64,000 bases of DNA from contig NZ_LSNE01000009.1 in assembly GCF_001565895.1 (NCBI RefSeq), positions 1 to 64,000 on the forward strand, written 5' to 3'. Of this stretch, positions 25,476-36,119 are shown piece after piece. Both the position numbers and the translations under genes were made by a program. The stretch comes from Paraglaciecola hydrolytica (GTDB lineage Bacteria > Pseudomonadota > Gammaproteobacteria > Enterobacterales > Alteromonadaceae). How positions within the stretch are numbered: the first letter of the stretch is position 1; every line of letters begins with the position of its first letter. Under the pieces are notes generated by a model. That model searched no databases. It saw nothing but the letters and a program-made list of their open reading frames with translations, and was not told the DNA's origin.

Positions 25476-25587
25476 TTGTATGCCTTTATGAAGTAATTGT
25501 TATAACAGTGTAAATATAAATCAATCATAGTAAAATTGAATTAATATGGGTATTAATAAATTAAATCTATTAATTGGGTGGGTAGTG

Positions 25588-26499
25588 GTGAATATTTCCT
25601 TTCGACAAGTTCAGGCTTTTATCTGTATTGCACGCAGTACAACCTTTGCCGAAGCCGCTGAAAAAATGTTTATATCGCAACCTGCTTTATCTAGTGCCAT
25701 AAAAAAAATGGAAACACAGTTAGGTGGTGTTTTGTTTTCTAGAACCACACGTAAGGTTGAACTGAGCCCTGAAGGTGCTTTATTTTTACCTGTGGCTTTG
25801 CGTTTAATGAATGAATGGGATGAAGCTTTTAGTGATTTACATCATCTGTTTGCCATGGGACGGGGGAAGCTATCGATAGCAGCCATGCCTTCTTTTGCGG
25901 CCGGTCAACTACCACTTATTTTACAATTGTATCAGGCTGAATTTCCTAATATCAAAATGTCGGTAGCGGATATCGTCATGGAAGAAGTATATAAAGAAGT
26001 ACGCGAAGGGCGAGTAGAGATTGGTTTTACTTTTGAACATGAGCGCCAAGAAGGCACTATTTTTCATCCCTTGTTTACTGATCACTTTATGTTGATATTG
26101 CCCAGCGAACATCCTTTGAACAGTTTAAAGTCGATTCAATGGCAGGATATTGTTGCTTATCCTTTTGTGGCGATGAATAAAAATTCGGCCATGCGTGGCT
26201 GGATAGAAAACCACATACAGCGCTTAGGTTACCAACTCAATGTGGTGGCTGAAGCAGGGCAGTTAGCTACCTTAGGGCAATTTGTTAAACATGGCTTAGG
26301 AGTGTCGGTTGTACCAGGATTGTGTCAGGAACAAATGTCAGGCAAAGGGTTAACCTGTATTCCTTTACAACATAACTTGCAGGATAGCGGCCTGAGTAAA
26401 AAGGTGGGAATGGTTAAAATAAGTCGCAGCAATTTATCTGTCGTAGCGGATACTTTTTGGCATTGGGTGGTAGATAATCAGCATAAGTTTAAACAGTAA
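25588..26499 (+). CDS. LysR-family transcriptional regulator
   Basis: 303 aa from GTG 25588 (VNISFRQVQAF). A longer reading from ATG 25546 adds 14 residues that do not fit the family start. N-terminal winged HTH (FAEAAEKMFISQPALSSAIK, then LGGVLFSRTTRKVELSPEG), then a periplasmic-binding-protein-like effector domain. Divergent from scoAB, so probably its regulator. Ends 2 bp from the convergent gene, with no terminator between. Confidence 0.88.
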   Translation: MNISFRQVQAFICIARSTTFAEAAEKMFISQPALSSAIKKMETQLGGVLFSRTTRKVELSPEGALFLPVALRLMNEWDEAFSDLHHLFAMGRGKLSIAAMPSFAAGQLPLILQLYQAEFPNIKMSVADIVMEEVYKEVREGRVEIGFTFEHERQEGTIFHPLFTDHFMLILPSEHPLNSLKSIQWQDIVAYPFVAMNKNSAMRGWIENHIQRLGYQLNVVAEAGQLATLGQFVKHGLGVSVVPGLCQEQMSGKGLTCIPLQHNLQDSGLSKKVGMVKISRSNLSVVADTFWHWVVDNQHKFKQ

Positions 26500-26501
26500 A
26501 A

Positions 26502-27266
26502 TTACCACTTCTTCTTCTGCGCAAATAATTCGTCTAACTCGTTGCGCTCTGAGTCTTGTTTCTTTTTAACGTCCATACTATTGGCGTTTTTCAGGTTATC
26601 TTGAATATTGCGTAGTTGCTCTTCTAATTGGGCTTGTCTAGCTACCACATATTCATCTGGATTAGGCTGAGCAGATAAGGCACCTATGGCTTTTTCGAGA
26701 CATTGGCGAGCAGAACCTAATTGATTGTTTTTCAAGGCTAAATCACCACGGCGAATTAGCGTATCAACGTTAGCCCTGAGTTGCATACGTTCTAGTAGTT
26801 TGTCTTCAATTACAAAGACCCGGCTATCGACTTTGCCTTTTTTGAATTCGGAGCGCAGTACCGCACGCATATTTTTGATACCACGAATAAATTGAATAAC
26901 CTGCTTATCATTTTGTGGCAATTGAAAACTATCTTCGGCAGGAGGCGGCTGCTCAACGTTAATGGCTTTTAGCGTAGTTTCGTAGGATTTGATTCGTTCT
27001 TTGATATCACCGACACCGGGACTAAGTTGATTCACAACTTTTAAACTGTCGAGCGCCCGTTTTTGTAAAATAAAGACAAGTCGCTGGGTGACTGGAATAT
27101 GTTGAGCAGCCATTAAAGTTGTTTCGGTATCATCAACCACAGATTTGTGTTTGGCTATTTCGTTGCGTCGCTCTAGTTCGAGTTTATTACGATGTTGCTG
27201 CACCGCGTTCACCACGACAGCGATCAGCACCAGAGCTAGGATCAATATGATTATTAAGGCAAACAC
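26502..27266 (-). CDS. Membrane-anchored coiled-coil protein, unknown
   Basis: 254 aa. Residues 2-22 are one hydrophobic helix (FALIIILILALVLIAVVVNA). The rest is charged, largely helical and probably cytoplasmic. The segment RRGDLALKNNQLGSARQCLE at about 175-195 resembles a single TPR-like hairpin, and the tail is rich in Lys and Glu (NELDELFAQKKKW). I do not recognise a named family. It seems to be a conserved Alteromonadales protein. Downstream of the histidine kinase at a 55-bp gap, so possibly in one transcript with it. Confidence 0.6.
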   Translation of the reverse strand: MFALIIILILALVLIAVVVNAVQQHRNKLELERRNEIAKHKSVVDDTETTLMAAQHIPVTQRLVFILQKRALDSLKVVNQLSPGVGDIKERIKSYETTLKAINVEQPPPAEDSFQLPQNDKQVIQFIRGIKNMRAVLRSEFKKGKVDSRVFVIEDKLLERMQLRANVDTLIRRGDLALKNNQLGSARQCLEKAIGALSAQPNPDEYVVARQAQLEEQLRNIQDNLKNANSMDVKKKQDSERNELDELFAQKKKW

Positions 27267-27321
27267 TGCTTATTTATCTCTCACTTTAAGCTAACTACTA
27301 AGTTAAGTTATCGTTGTCAGG

Positions 27322-28017
27322 CTAAGGTAACTTTAACGTAAATACGCTACCACCTAAGCTACCACCATTTTGTAAGCTGATACTACCTTGCTTTTTGTCA
27401 TTTGTATGCGCCTGTGCAATTAAACGCGCAAAGTACAAACCTAGCCCTGTACGGCCATGACCAATATCATAGTTTTGCATGTTCATATCAACAGCTTCTA
27501 ACATGGCAAGTGGATAACCAGGACCGTCGTCTTCTACTTTAAATATCAAGTAGTCGTCTTGGGTATAAACACTTAACAGAATATTTTTATGGCTGTAACG
27601 CATAGCATTGATCAACATATCGTTCAGCAGGATACAAATTAAATCCAGATCAAGGTACCACGCCAGTTCTTTGTTTTGCTGCACCTTAAGTGTCATGTTT
27701 TTATGTTGAAGATAACGTTCATTGGTCGCTTTAAGCTCGTCAATGACGTCTTCAATGTAATGTTGGTCAATATTTAAGGGTAAACTATTCAATCCGGCTC
27801 GGTAGAGCGACAGTAACTGCACTAAACCGGTATTTAAGCGCGAGGCCTCATAGTGAGCCGAAGCCAGATGATCTTTGGTGAGTTGGTTTTCTGCTGCACT
27901 AGTCTGGGTTAGATTTTCAATAGACTGCAATAACAGGCATAAAGAATTCTTCATGTCATGTACTGCAGAGCCGAGGACTGTGGCGAAATCTAAGCTGTTT
28001 TCATTATTATTTTTCAT
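27322..28017 (-). CDS. Soluble sensor histidine kinase
   Basis: 231 aa from ATG 28017, preferred over the in-frame TTG 12 bp upstream. H-box SAVHDMKNSLCLLLQSI places the phospho-His near residue 20. N-box NDMLINAMRYS, G1 VEDDGPGYP and G2 GRTGLGLYFARLI show a complete HATPase. There is no membrane helix and no sensor domain, so the input must come from another protein. No response regulator gene is adjacent. Confidence 0.85.
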   Translation of the reverse strand: MKNNNENSLDFATVLGSAVHDMKNSLCLLLQSIENLTQTSAAENQLTKDHLASAHYEASRLNTGLVQLLSLYRAGLNSLPLNIDQHYIEDVIDELKATNERYLQHKNMTLKVQQNKELAWYLDLDLICILLNDMLINAMRYSHKNILLSVYTQDDYLIFKVEDDGPGYPLAMLEAVDMNMQNYDIGHGRTGLGLYFARLIAQAHTNDKKQGSISLQNGGSLGGSVFTLKLP

Positions 28018-28249
28018 TAACACAATCAACTATTTTTAATATCTTGAATACACCAACACGTAACTAGAGTATTCTTTGCGTAACAACGGGTTATAACACT
28101 TTTTAACACAATAAATGTATTCCTTGATGGCTTTTTTTACAATCAACAATAATTATTTCTGAATAAATAGGATGATTTGTTAAAATAGTATGGAATTCAT
28201 TTTCTCGTCGTTATATAACCTTTAAATATAAAGAACTCTCGCAGGTTAA

Positions 28250-29239
<990 letters not shown>

Positions 29240-29271
29240 TGTTATTTTTTACGAGCTAAAAATGCTACAAA

Positions 29272-29296
29272 AGAGGCTTAATTAAGCCTCTTTTTT
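29272..29296 (+). terminator. Terminator after cysB
   Basis: AGAGGCTTA / TAAGCCTCT hairpin followed by six T. Confidence 0.9.
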
Positions 29297-29369
29297 GTTG
29301 GTAGTATTTTTGAATGATGGGTGCTATCTATATAAAAAAGGCACTAATTGATTTTAGAAGGAAGATGTC

Positions 29370-30686
29370 ATGTTGTGGTCGTTTTTAAGGAAAGTAAAAG
29401 CTACTCAAGCAGAACTATTGAAGTGTCAGCAGGATAAACAGGCTTTGGAAAGTTCATTGGCCGCCTTGTCTGATTCGTTATGCTTAGTCGAGTTTAGTCC
29501 TGAAGGGGATATTCTGTCTGCTAATGCCAGTTATCTGGAAATGATGGGCTATCAAGCCAATGAGCTACTTGGCAAAAACCATAGTGTGCTGTGTCTTAAA
29601 AAGGATGTCCTAGCCAATGAATATACCCAGTTCTGGCGTAGATTGCGTGAGGGCGAAACGGTAAAAGGCATGAATTTACGATTGACCCGCAATAAACAGG
29701 AAATCTATATTGGTGGCACCTATTGCCCGGTATTAGATAGCCATGGCAAAGTGAGTCGAATCTTAAAAATCGCCTCTGACATCACCCGACGCATTAAAGA
29801 AAATGCTGAAATGGATGGCATTTTTGCAGCGGTTAATCGCTCTATGGTAGTGGTTGAATATAACCCTGCTGGGGAAGTGATAAAAGCCAGTGATAATTTT
29901 CTGTCTGCCATGGGTTATAGCCCACAAGACGCTATCGGTTTATCCCATAAAGTGTTTTGCCAATCTAACTATGTGCAATCTGGTGAATATCGGAGCTTTT
30001 GGTCGCGTTTAGTGGGTGGCGAATACATTTCGGGTAAATATCCACGAGTCAGCAAAACCGGTCAACAAGTGTGGCTTGAAGGGACTTACAATCCTATTTA
30101 TGACAATCGTAAACAGTTAGTCAAAATAGTTGAATTTGCGACCGATATTACCTCTTCAGTGACTCAAGCTCAGCAAACCAATGAGTTGGCTTTTGAGTCA
30201 ACCAAACGTACCGATAGTATTTCTAGCAATGGCATCGAAATCGCTAATCAAGCGATGAAATCTATGCAAGATGTGTCCCTTGGTTTGAATGCCGCAGCCA
30301 AAGATATCAATGCCTTGAATGAGCAATCGGAGCAGATCAGTAATATCGTGAATACGATTTCGGCCATTGCTGATCAAACCAATTTACTCGCCTTAAATGC
30401 TGCCATAGAAGCGGCTAGGGCTGGAGAGCAAGGCCGTGGTTTCGCGGTTGTCGCGGATGAAGTAAGACAACTAGCCGGTAGAACCAGTAAATCTACGGCA
30501 GAGATAGGCGCAGTCGTTAAGCTTAATAATGAATTTGCCAGTAATGCGGTTAAATCCATTGAAAAGATTGTGATAGATGCACAACATAGTGTGGAGTTAG
30601 TCGAACAAACTGGCGATACCATTAAAAAGATTAACCAAAGTACTAAAGAAATGGTTGATGTGATCAGTCAGATGACTAAAAATTAA
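29370..30686 (+). CDS. Soluble PAS-PAS methyl-accepting chemotaxis-like protein
   Basis: 438 aa. Two PAS domains (about 30-145 and 150-265, each with a xxxNFLxxMGYxxxxxxGxxH-type core and a PAC tail ending in ATDIT), then an MCP signalling domain with the conserved tip around [20 protein letters not shown]. No membrane helix, so cytoplasmic. The layout and length match BdlA of Pseudomonas aeruginosa (biofilm dispersion) more than classic receptors. The first domain starts [20 protein letters not shown]. No chemotaxis genes nearby. Ligand or cofactor (haem or FAD) unknown. Confidence 0.88.
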   Translation: MLWSFLRKVKATQAELLKCQQDKQALESSLAALSDSLCLVEFSPEGDILSANASYLEMMGYQANELLGKNHSVLCLKKDVLANEYTQFWRRLREGETVKGMNLRLTRNKQEIYIGGTYCPVLDSHGKVSRILKIASDITRRIKENAEMDGIFAAVNRSMVVVEYNPAGEVIKASDNFLSAMGYSPQDAIGLSHKVFCQSNYVQSGEYRSFWSRLVGGEYISGKYPRVSKTGQQVWLEGTYNPIYDNRKQLVKIVEFATDITSSVTQAQQTNELAFESTKRTDSISSNGIEIANQAMKSMQDVSLGLNAAAKDINALNEQSEQISNIVNTISAIADQTNLLALNAAIEAARAGEQGRGFAVVADEVRQLAGRTSKSTAEIGAVVKLNNEFASNAVKSIEKIVIDAQHSVELVEQTGDTIKKINQSTKEMVDVISQMTKN

Positions 30687-30703
30687 TACCAAGGGATAAA
30701 TAT

Positions 30704-30738
30704 AAAAAGGGCATAAATCTAAGGATTTATGCCCTTTT
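30704..30738. terminator. Bidirectional terminator
   Basis: AAAAAGGGCATAAATC / GATTTATGCCCTTTTT hairpin between the MCP-like gene and the convergent sdaA gene, with A and T runs on both sides. Confidence 0.9.
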
Positions 30739-30761
30739 TAACATAATGGAGTTGGTAAAAG

Positions 30762-32135
30762 TTAACACTCAATTATGTTGACTGCCAAACCGCCTCGAGC
30801 GGTTTCTTTGTATTTAGACTTCATATCATTGCCTGTATCCCACATGGTTTTGATTACTTTATCGAGGGACACTTTGTGCTGACCACTACCTCGAAGAGCA
30901 AGGCGCGAAGCATTAATGGCTTTAATTGCACCCATGGCATTACGTTCGATACAGGGTACTTGCACGAGTCCGCCGACCGGATCGCAGGTTAAACCTAAGT
31001 TGTGCTCCATGCCGATTTCGGCGGCGTTTTCCACCGCATCTACCGAGCCACCGAGAATCTCAGTTAAGGCGCCAGCAGCCATCGAACAGGCAACACCCAC
31101 TTCGCCCTGACAACCCACTTCGGCACCAGATATCGATGCATTCTTTTTATATAAAATGCCGATAGCTGCCGCAGTTAATAAATAGCGACTGACAATTTCT
31201 TGATCGACGGGGCGTACAAATTTATTAAAATAACACAGCACCGCAGGAATAATGCCTGCAGCACCATTGGTCGGTGCCGTTACCACTCTGCCACCTGCGG
31301 CATTTTCTTCGTTAACCGCCAAAGCAAAGAGGTTAACCCAGTCCATGGCAACCATGGGATCTGCGGTTTGTTCACTTTGCAAACGACGGTAAAGTCCAGG
31401 TGCTCGGCGCGTGACTTTTAAACCACCGGGTAATATACCCTCGCTGTTAATCCCCACTTGTACACATTCATACATCACTTGCCAGATATGCCAGAGTTTG
31501 CTGACAACTTCAGCTTTGGGCTGAAATACTTGCTCGTTTTTCATCATCAAAGAGCTGATGGTAAAACCGTTTTCTTTACACAGAGTTAATAACTGGGCGG
31601 CGCTGGAAAAATCAAAAGGCACACTTTGTTCTTCATGGAGTAAAGCGGCAACTTTTTGCTGAGCAAAGTCTTGTTCACGAATAACAAAACCGCCACCAAT
31701 CGAAAAATAGGTCTGTGAAAAGAGCACTTCAGTGCCATTTAAAGCATGAATCGTCATGCCATTGGCGTGTTGTTTAAGGGTTTTACGACGATGAAAAATA
31801 ATCGCATCTTCATCAGGAAATTTTATGGTTTTTAAACCCGCCAGTTGCAAACTTGCGGTTTTTCTAATTTCTGCCAAATAACCATCTACCAAGCTGCTAT
31901 CTATGGTTTCAGGTGCATGACCTAACAAACCTAAGATGACGGCTTTACCCGTTCCATGACCTTTTCCGGTTTGGCCTAAAGAGCCAAAAAGCTCGGTTTT
32001 AACGGTGGTGGTAAGCTCAAAATGGCCACTTTCTTGTAGAGCATCACAAAAGGTTTTGGCCGCGCGCATAGGGCCAACGGTATGTGAACTAGAAGGGCCG
32101 ATACCAATACTGAACATGTCAAAAACGCTGATCAT
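30762..32135 (-). CDS. sdaA: L-serine ammonia-lyase, iron-sulfur type
   Basis: 457 aa, single-chain SdaA/SdaB type. Deaminates L-serine to pyruvate with a 4Fe-4S cluster. Start [20 protein letters not shown] is the family signature. Cluster cysteines occur in [16 protein letters not shown] and [15 protein letters not shown], in the alpha domain, and the N-terminal beta domain is complete. The pabB-nudL-sdaA order is the same as in E. coli. Confidence 0.95.
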   Translation of the reverse strand: MISVFDMFSIGIGPSSSHTVGPMRAAKTFCDALQESGHFELTTTVKTELFGSLGQTGKGHGTGKAVILGLLGHAPETIDSSLVDGYLAEIRKTASLQLAGLKTIKFPDEDAIIFHRRKTLKQHANGMTIHALNGTEVLFSQTYFSIGGGFVIREQDFAQQKVAALLHEEQSVPFDFSSAAQLLTLCKENGFTISSLMMKNEQVFQPKAEVVSKLWHIWQVMYECVQVGINSEGILPGGLKVTRRAPGLYRRLQSEQTADPMVAMDWVNLFALAVNEENAAGGRVVTAPTNGAAGIIPAVLCYFNKFVRPVDQEIVSRYLLTAAAIGILYKKNASISGAEVGCQGEVGVACSMAAGALTEILGGSVDAVENAAEIGMEHNLGLTCDPVGGLVQVPCIERNAMGAIKAINASRLALRGSGQHKVSLDKVIKTMWDTGNDMKSKYKETARGGLAVNIIEC

Positions 32136-32299
32136 AACTTTTCTTACTAAGTGTGAATGGGGTAATTGTGCGCGTAATAATGAGCTTCGACAATGACTTA
32201 TGCCATTCCTTTGCTCTGCAAAAGTGATGGATGCGTAAAGAATTGTTGCAACATTGTTGCTTAAAAGAGCGGTGTAAAAATGCAGTTTAAAAGGAGTAC

Positions 32300-32866
32300 T
32301 TAAAAATGATTTGCCAAATTACGCACAAATGCCGCAGTTGCGCCCCAGATGTTTTTGTCTTGCCATGGAATAAAATAGATGGGGTACTGCGTATCTTTGC
32401 GTTTTACCCAATGGATTAAATGATTATTTTTATCAAGTAAATAGGCTAGTGGCACTTCAAAGGTTGCAGCGACTTCATTGGGATCTAGAAGGATATTGAT
32501 TGGGCCGCGCACAAAACCAATGTAGGGCACAACTTCGTAACGGCTGATAGTGCGGTAACGGGGTAATTGCCCAATGATTTCGACCTGTGCTGGCTCAATG
32601 CCTATTTCTTCGTGAGTCTCACGTAGAGCAGTAAAAATCAAATCGGGATCGCTAGTTTCCTGTTTACCACCCGGAAAACTGATCTGGCCGCCGTGGTGTT
32701 TTAAATGGCTGGCTCTGACGGTAAATAATACCGACATATCCGTTTCATGTTCGATAATGGGGACCAGCACCGCCGCGGGACGCGCAATATCCCGTAGCGG
32801 ATAATCATGCTCAGGAATAATCTGCCGTGCATGGTGAAATTGATTTAAAAACTGCAGCTTGTTCAT
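32300..32866 (-). CDS. nudL: NUDIX CoA pyrophosphatase-like hydrolase
   Basis: 188 aa. The Nudix box is complete: [20 protein letters not shown] followed by EEIGI. The preceding [13 protein letters not shown] is the extra signature of the CoA pyrophosphatase subgroup (UPF0035/NudL). Predicted to cleave CoA to phosphopantetheine and 3',5'-ADP. Between pabB and sdaA, as in enterics. Confidence 0.92.
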   Translation of the reverse strand: MNKLQFLNQFHHARQIIPEHDYPLRDIARPAAVLVPIIEHETDMSVLFTVRASHLKHHGGQISFPGGKQETSDPDLIFTALRETHEEIGIEPAQVEIIGQLPRYRTISRYEVVPYIGFVRGPINILLDPNEVAATFEVPLAYLLDKNNHLIHWVKRKDTQYPIYFIPWQDKNIWGATAAFVRNLANHF

Positions 32867-32898
32867 CGGGTGGAATGCTCTTTAATTGATGACTTACC

Positions 32899-34302
32899 TT
32901 ACGCTAATTGGCTGAGTAGAGGCAATATCTTCGCGACCTTGTCGAGACTTTCTTGATATTCCTCACTGGCAACAGAATCGAGCACAATGCCACCACCAGC
33001 CCAGCAGTAAATATTTTGCTTTTCACACAACAAGGTGCGAATACAGATACTGCTGTCCATATCCTTGCGTATGCCAAAGTAGCCAATACTGCCACAATAT
33101 ATATTACGTTTGTGAGGTTCTAATTCATCAATTATTTGCATCGCACGGATTTTTGGGGCACCGGTAATCGAACCGCCGGGAAAGGCGCCTTGAAACAAAG
33201 AATATGCGCTGCTGTGTCCATCAAGCTCACCCGTTACTGTACTGACTAAATGATGTACTGCGGCAAAACTTTCGATGTTAAACAGCGCAGGAACTTGCAC
33301 CGTATGTGCTTTGCAATGTTTGCTTAAATCATTGCGTAATAAATCCACTATCATCAAGTTTTCGGCTCGATCTTTTTCTGAATTAAGCAGTTCATCTATG
33401 GCTTGTTGATCACGTTGTGGATCGGAAAAGCGGGGACGGGTGCCTTTAATCGGTTTACTTTGTACTTGGCCATTTTTTAATGATAAAAAACGTTCAGGAG
33501 AAATACTCAAAATTCTGCTGTTGGGCAAATTAATAAAAGCCGAAAAGGGCGCCTGATTGGCTTGTCTAAGCGCGATATAAGCTTGCCATTCATCACCTTG
33601 ATATTGAGCACTAAAACATTGAGAAAAATTAATTTGATAACAATCGCCAGCTCGCAGGTATTCATCTATCTGCTGCAACTTTTTGTGATACAGCTCTTCG
33701 CTGACATTGGCCCGCCAAGATGAGCTGAGACTAAATGTTGTGGCGGTTTTAGTTTTTAATGCCAATTTTTCAAAATATTGGGCTGCAAAATCAGCCTTGT
33801 TTTCTAGGCGGCAATAATAAAACTGACCACTGTGGCGGTCTTTTATGATGCTCCAGCTGTAAAGCCCCACGGCCATATCTGGGCTGTCATATTCTGGTTT
33901 GTGTAACTCGGTTAAGGCTTCAAAATGTCTACCTAGATCATAGGCAAAATAACCCAATGCACCGACTAAAAATGGCAGTTCAGGATAAAGTTCTTCACTG
34001 GCGCTACAGTCTGCAAATAATTCAGCCTGTAAATCTTCAAGCAAGGTTAAAGGATTAGCTGTGCTCGAATAGGCAGGTTCATCTTGTTGCCATACAGTAC
34101 TCAGTTGCTGATGGGTAGTGATGGTGGCTATGGGCGCAGCCACCATAATATCGAAACGTGCATCGATGTGCTGGCTATTGGCTGAATCGAGCAACATCGC
34201 CCAAGGTTGATGGGCAAAGTGCTGAAACAGCTCGCTGAGTTCGCAAGAAGACGCTATGGCCAAGGGGTCTATTATAACCTTGGCATTACAATGCTGGTTC
34301 AT
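32899..34302 (-). CDS. pabB: Aminodeoxychorismate synthase component I
   Basis: 467 aa, chorismate-binding enzyme family. Makes 4-amino-4-deoxychorismate for folate synthesis with a PabA glutaminase. Motifs: ILSISPERFL, KPIKGTRPRFSDP with the PabB-type catalytic Lys, and GAFPGGSITGAPKIRAMQII. TrpE-type feedback signature is absent. Followed by nudL after 32 bp. Confidence 0.93.
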   Translation of the reverse strand: MNQHCNAKVIIDPLAIASSCELSELFQHFAHQPWAMLLDSANSQHIDARFDIMVAAPIATITTHQQLSTVWQQDEPAYSSTANPLTLLEDLQAELFADCSASEELYPELPFLVGALGYFAYDLGRHFEALTELHKPEYDSPDMAVGLYSWSIIKDRHSGQFYYCRLENKADFAAQYFEKLALKTKTATTFSLSSSWRANVSEELYHKKLQQIDEYLRAGDCYQINFSQCFSAQYQGDEWQAYIALRQANQAPFSAFINLPNSRILSISPERFLSLKNGQVQSKPIKGTRPRFSDPQRDQQAIDELLNSEKDRAENLMIVDLLRNDLSKHCKAHTVQVPALFNIESFAAVHHLVSTVTGELDGHSSAYSLFQGAFPGGSITGAPKIRAMQIIDELEPHKRNIYCGSIGYFGIRKDMDSSICIRTLLCEKQNIYCWAGGGIVLDSVASEEYQESLDKVAKILPLLSQLA

Positions 34303-34501
34303 GAATGAAGTTGTTTACCTGAATAGAAGGTGTTTACCGAACATTAATCAATCACAACAAGTACTTAGACAGTAAGTTAGTACAGGGATGTTACGATTAT
34401 ACCGATTTATCATGGAGCTAATAAGCTGCAAAGGTTATCATAGGATAATCTCGTGAACGACCTTTGTTACACAATTAACCCGCTCAAATTAAGAGGCAAC
34501 T

Positions 34502-36019
34502 ATGGCTGTTATCCGTCAACAAGATTTTATCGATAGCATTGAAGATTCTTTGCAATATATTTCTTATTACCATCCCCTTGATTACATCAAAGCGGTAGAA
34601 AAAGCCTATAACATGGAGCAGAGTCAGGCAGCAAAAGATGCCATGGCACAGATTTTGATAAACTCACGTATGTCGGCAGAGGGTAAACGTCCTCTGTGTC
34701 AAGACACCGGGATTGTGACCTGTTTTGTTAAAGTGGGTATGGCAGTGCAGTGGGATAAGACCGATATGACGGTGCAAGAAATGGTTGATGAGGGCACTCG
34801 TCGTGCTTATTTGAATCCTGATAATCCCTTACGTGCTTCTATTGTTAGCGATCCTGCTGGCAAACGAATTAATACTAAAGACAATACCCCAGCCGTGGTG
34901 CATGTTGATTTAGTGGCCGGTCATCACATCGAAGTCATGATTGCAGCCAAAGGCGGCGGTTCAGAAAATAAATCCAAAATGGTGATGTTAAACCCCAGTG
35001 ATGATATTGCTGATTGGGTAGTAAAAACCCTGCCGACCATGGGCGCTGGCTGGTGTCCGCCGGGCATGCTCGGTATAGGCATTGGTGGTACGGCGGAAAA
35101 AGCCGGCGTATTAGCCAAAGAAAGTCTGATGGATCCTGTTGATATTCAAGAACTGATGGACAGAGGGGCCGTCACTACTGAAGAAAAACTGCGTTTAGAT
35201 ATCTTCAAAAAAGTGAATGCCCTAGGCATAGGTGCACAAGGTTTAGGTGGTTTAACTACCGTGGTAGACATCAAAATAAAGTCTATGCCGACTCATGCTG
35301 CGTCTAAACCGGTAGTGATGATCCCTAATTGTGCAGCGACTCGTCATGCTCATTTTCATTTAGACGGCTCTGGCCCCGCAGTATTTGAACCACCAAAGTT
35401 AGAAGATTGGCCCAAAGTGACATGGGAAGTGAGCCAAGATACGCGTCGAGTCAACTTAGATACCGTCACTAAAGAAGACATCAAACAGTGGAAAGTAGGC
35501 GAAACCGTATTGTTATCTGGCAAGATGTTAACCGGTCGTGATGCTGCGCATAAACGCATTCAAACCATGTTAGACAATGGTGAAGGCTTGCCAGAAGGTG
35601 TGGATTTAACCAATAGGTTTATCTATTACGTGGGGCCAGTTGATGCGGTTGGCAGTGAAGTCGTTGGCCCTGCAGGCCCGACTACGGCAACTCGTATGGA
35701 TAAGTGGACTGACATGATGTTGGAAAAAACCGGGCTTATCGGCATGATCGGTAAAGCCGAACGGGGACCAGCTACGGTTAAAAGCATCGCTAAACATCAG
35801 GCCGTGTATTTAATGGCGGTAGGCGGCGCAGCCTATTTAGTATCTAAAGCCATCAAAAAGTCTCGGGTAGTGGCCTTTGCCGATTTAGGCATGGAAGCTA
35901 TCTATGAATTTGATGTGGTCGATATGCCAGTGACGGTTGCAGTAGATAGCACAGGCGCTAACGCCCATGAAACCGGCCCGGCTATCTGGAAAGTAAAAAT
36001 CCAAGAAGCTTCTGTATAA
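34502..36019 (+). CDS. fumA: Fumarate hydratase, class I (iron-sulfur)
   Basis: 505 aa. Interconverts fumarate and malate with a 4Fe-4S cluster. Cysteine motifs: RPLCQDTGIVTCFVK, PNCAATRHAHFH and GAGWCPPG. Alpha and beta regions are fused in one chain as in FumA/FumB. AGAGGC stands 5 bp before the ATG. A strong hairpin follows the stop. Confidence 0.94.
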   Translation: MAVIRQQDFIDSIEDSLQYISYYHPLDYIKAVEKAYNMEQSQAAKDAMAQILINSRMSAEGKRPLCQDTGIVTCFVKVGMAVQWDKTDMTVQEMVDEGTRRAYLNPDNPLRASIVSDPAGKRINTKDNTPAVVHVDLVAGHHIEVMIAAKGGGSENKSKMVMLNPSDDIADWVVKTLPTMGAGWCPPGMLGIGIGGTAEKAGVLAKESLMDPVDIQELMDRGAVTTEEKLRLDIFKKVNALGIGAQGLGGLTTVVDIKIKSMPTHAASKPVVMIPNCAATRHAHFHLDGSGPAVFEPPKLEDWPKVTWEVSQDTRRVNLDTVTKEDIKQWKVGETVLLSGKMLTGRDAAHKRIQTMLDNGEGLPEGVDLTNRFIYYVGPVDAVGSEVVGPAGPTTATRMDKWTDMMLEKTGLIGMIGKAERGPATVKSIAKHQAVYLMAVGGAAYLVSKAIKKSRVVAFADLGMEAIYEFDVVDMPVTVAVDSTGANAHETGPAIWKVKIQEASV

Positions 36020-36040
36020 TTAGTTTTAATCATTGTTTAG

Positions 36041-36075
36041 TACCCTGAATTGCCTTGTTGTGGCAATTCAGGGTA
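36041..36075 (+). terminator. Strong hairpin after fumarase gene
   Basis: TACCCTGAATTGCC (36041-36054) pairs perfectly over 14 bp with GGCAATTCAGGGTA (36062-36075), loop TTGTTGT. There is no T-run after it, so it may stabilise the fumarase mRNA or block rather than end transcription efficiently. Confidence 0.6.
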
Positions 36076-36119
36076 ACGTCAGTTTTATCTTGTTGTTCTA
36101 AACCTAAAAGAGTTAATCC

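Noticed and set aside
30916-31421. Plus-strand open frames opposite sdaA
   Set aside because: Antisense shadows of a well-conserved gene with no ribosome sites.
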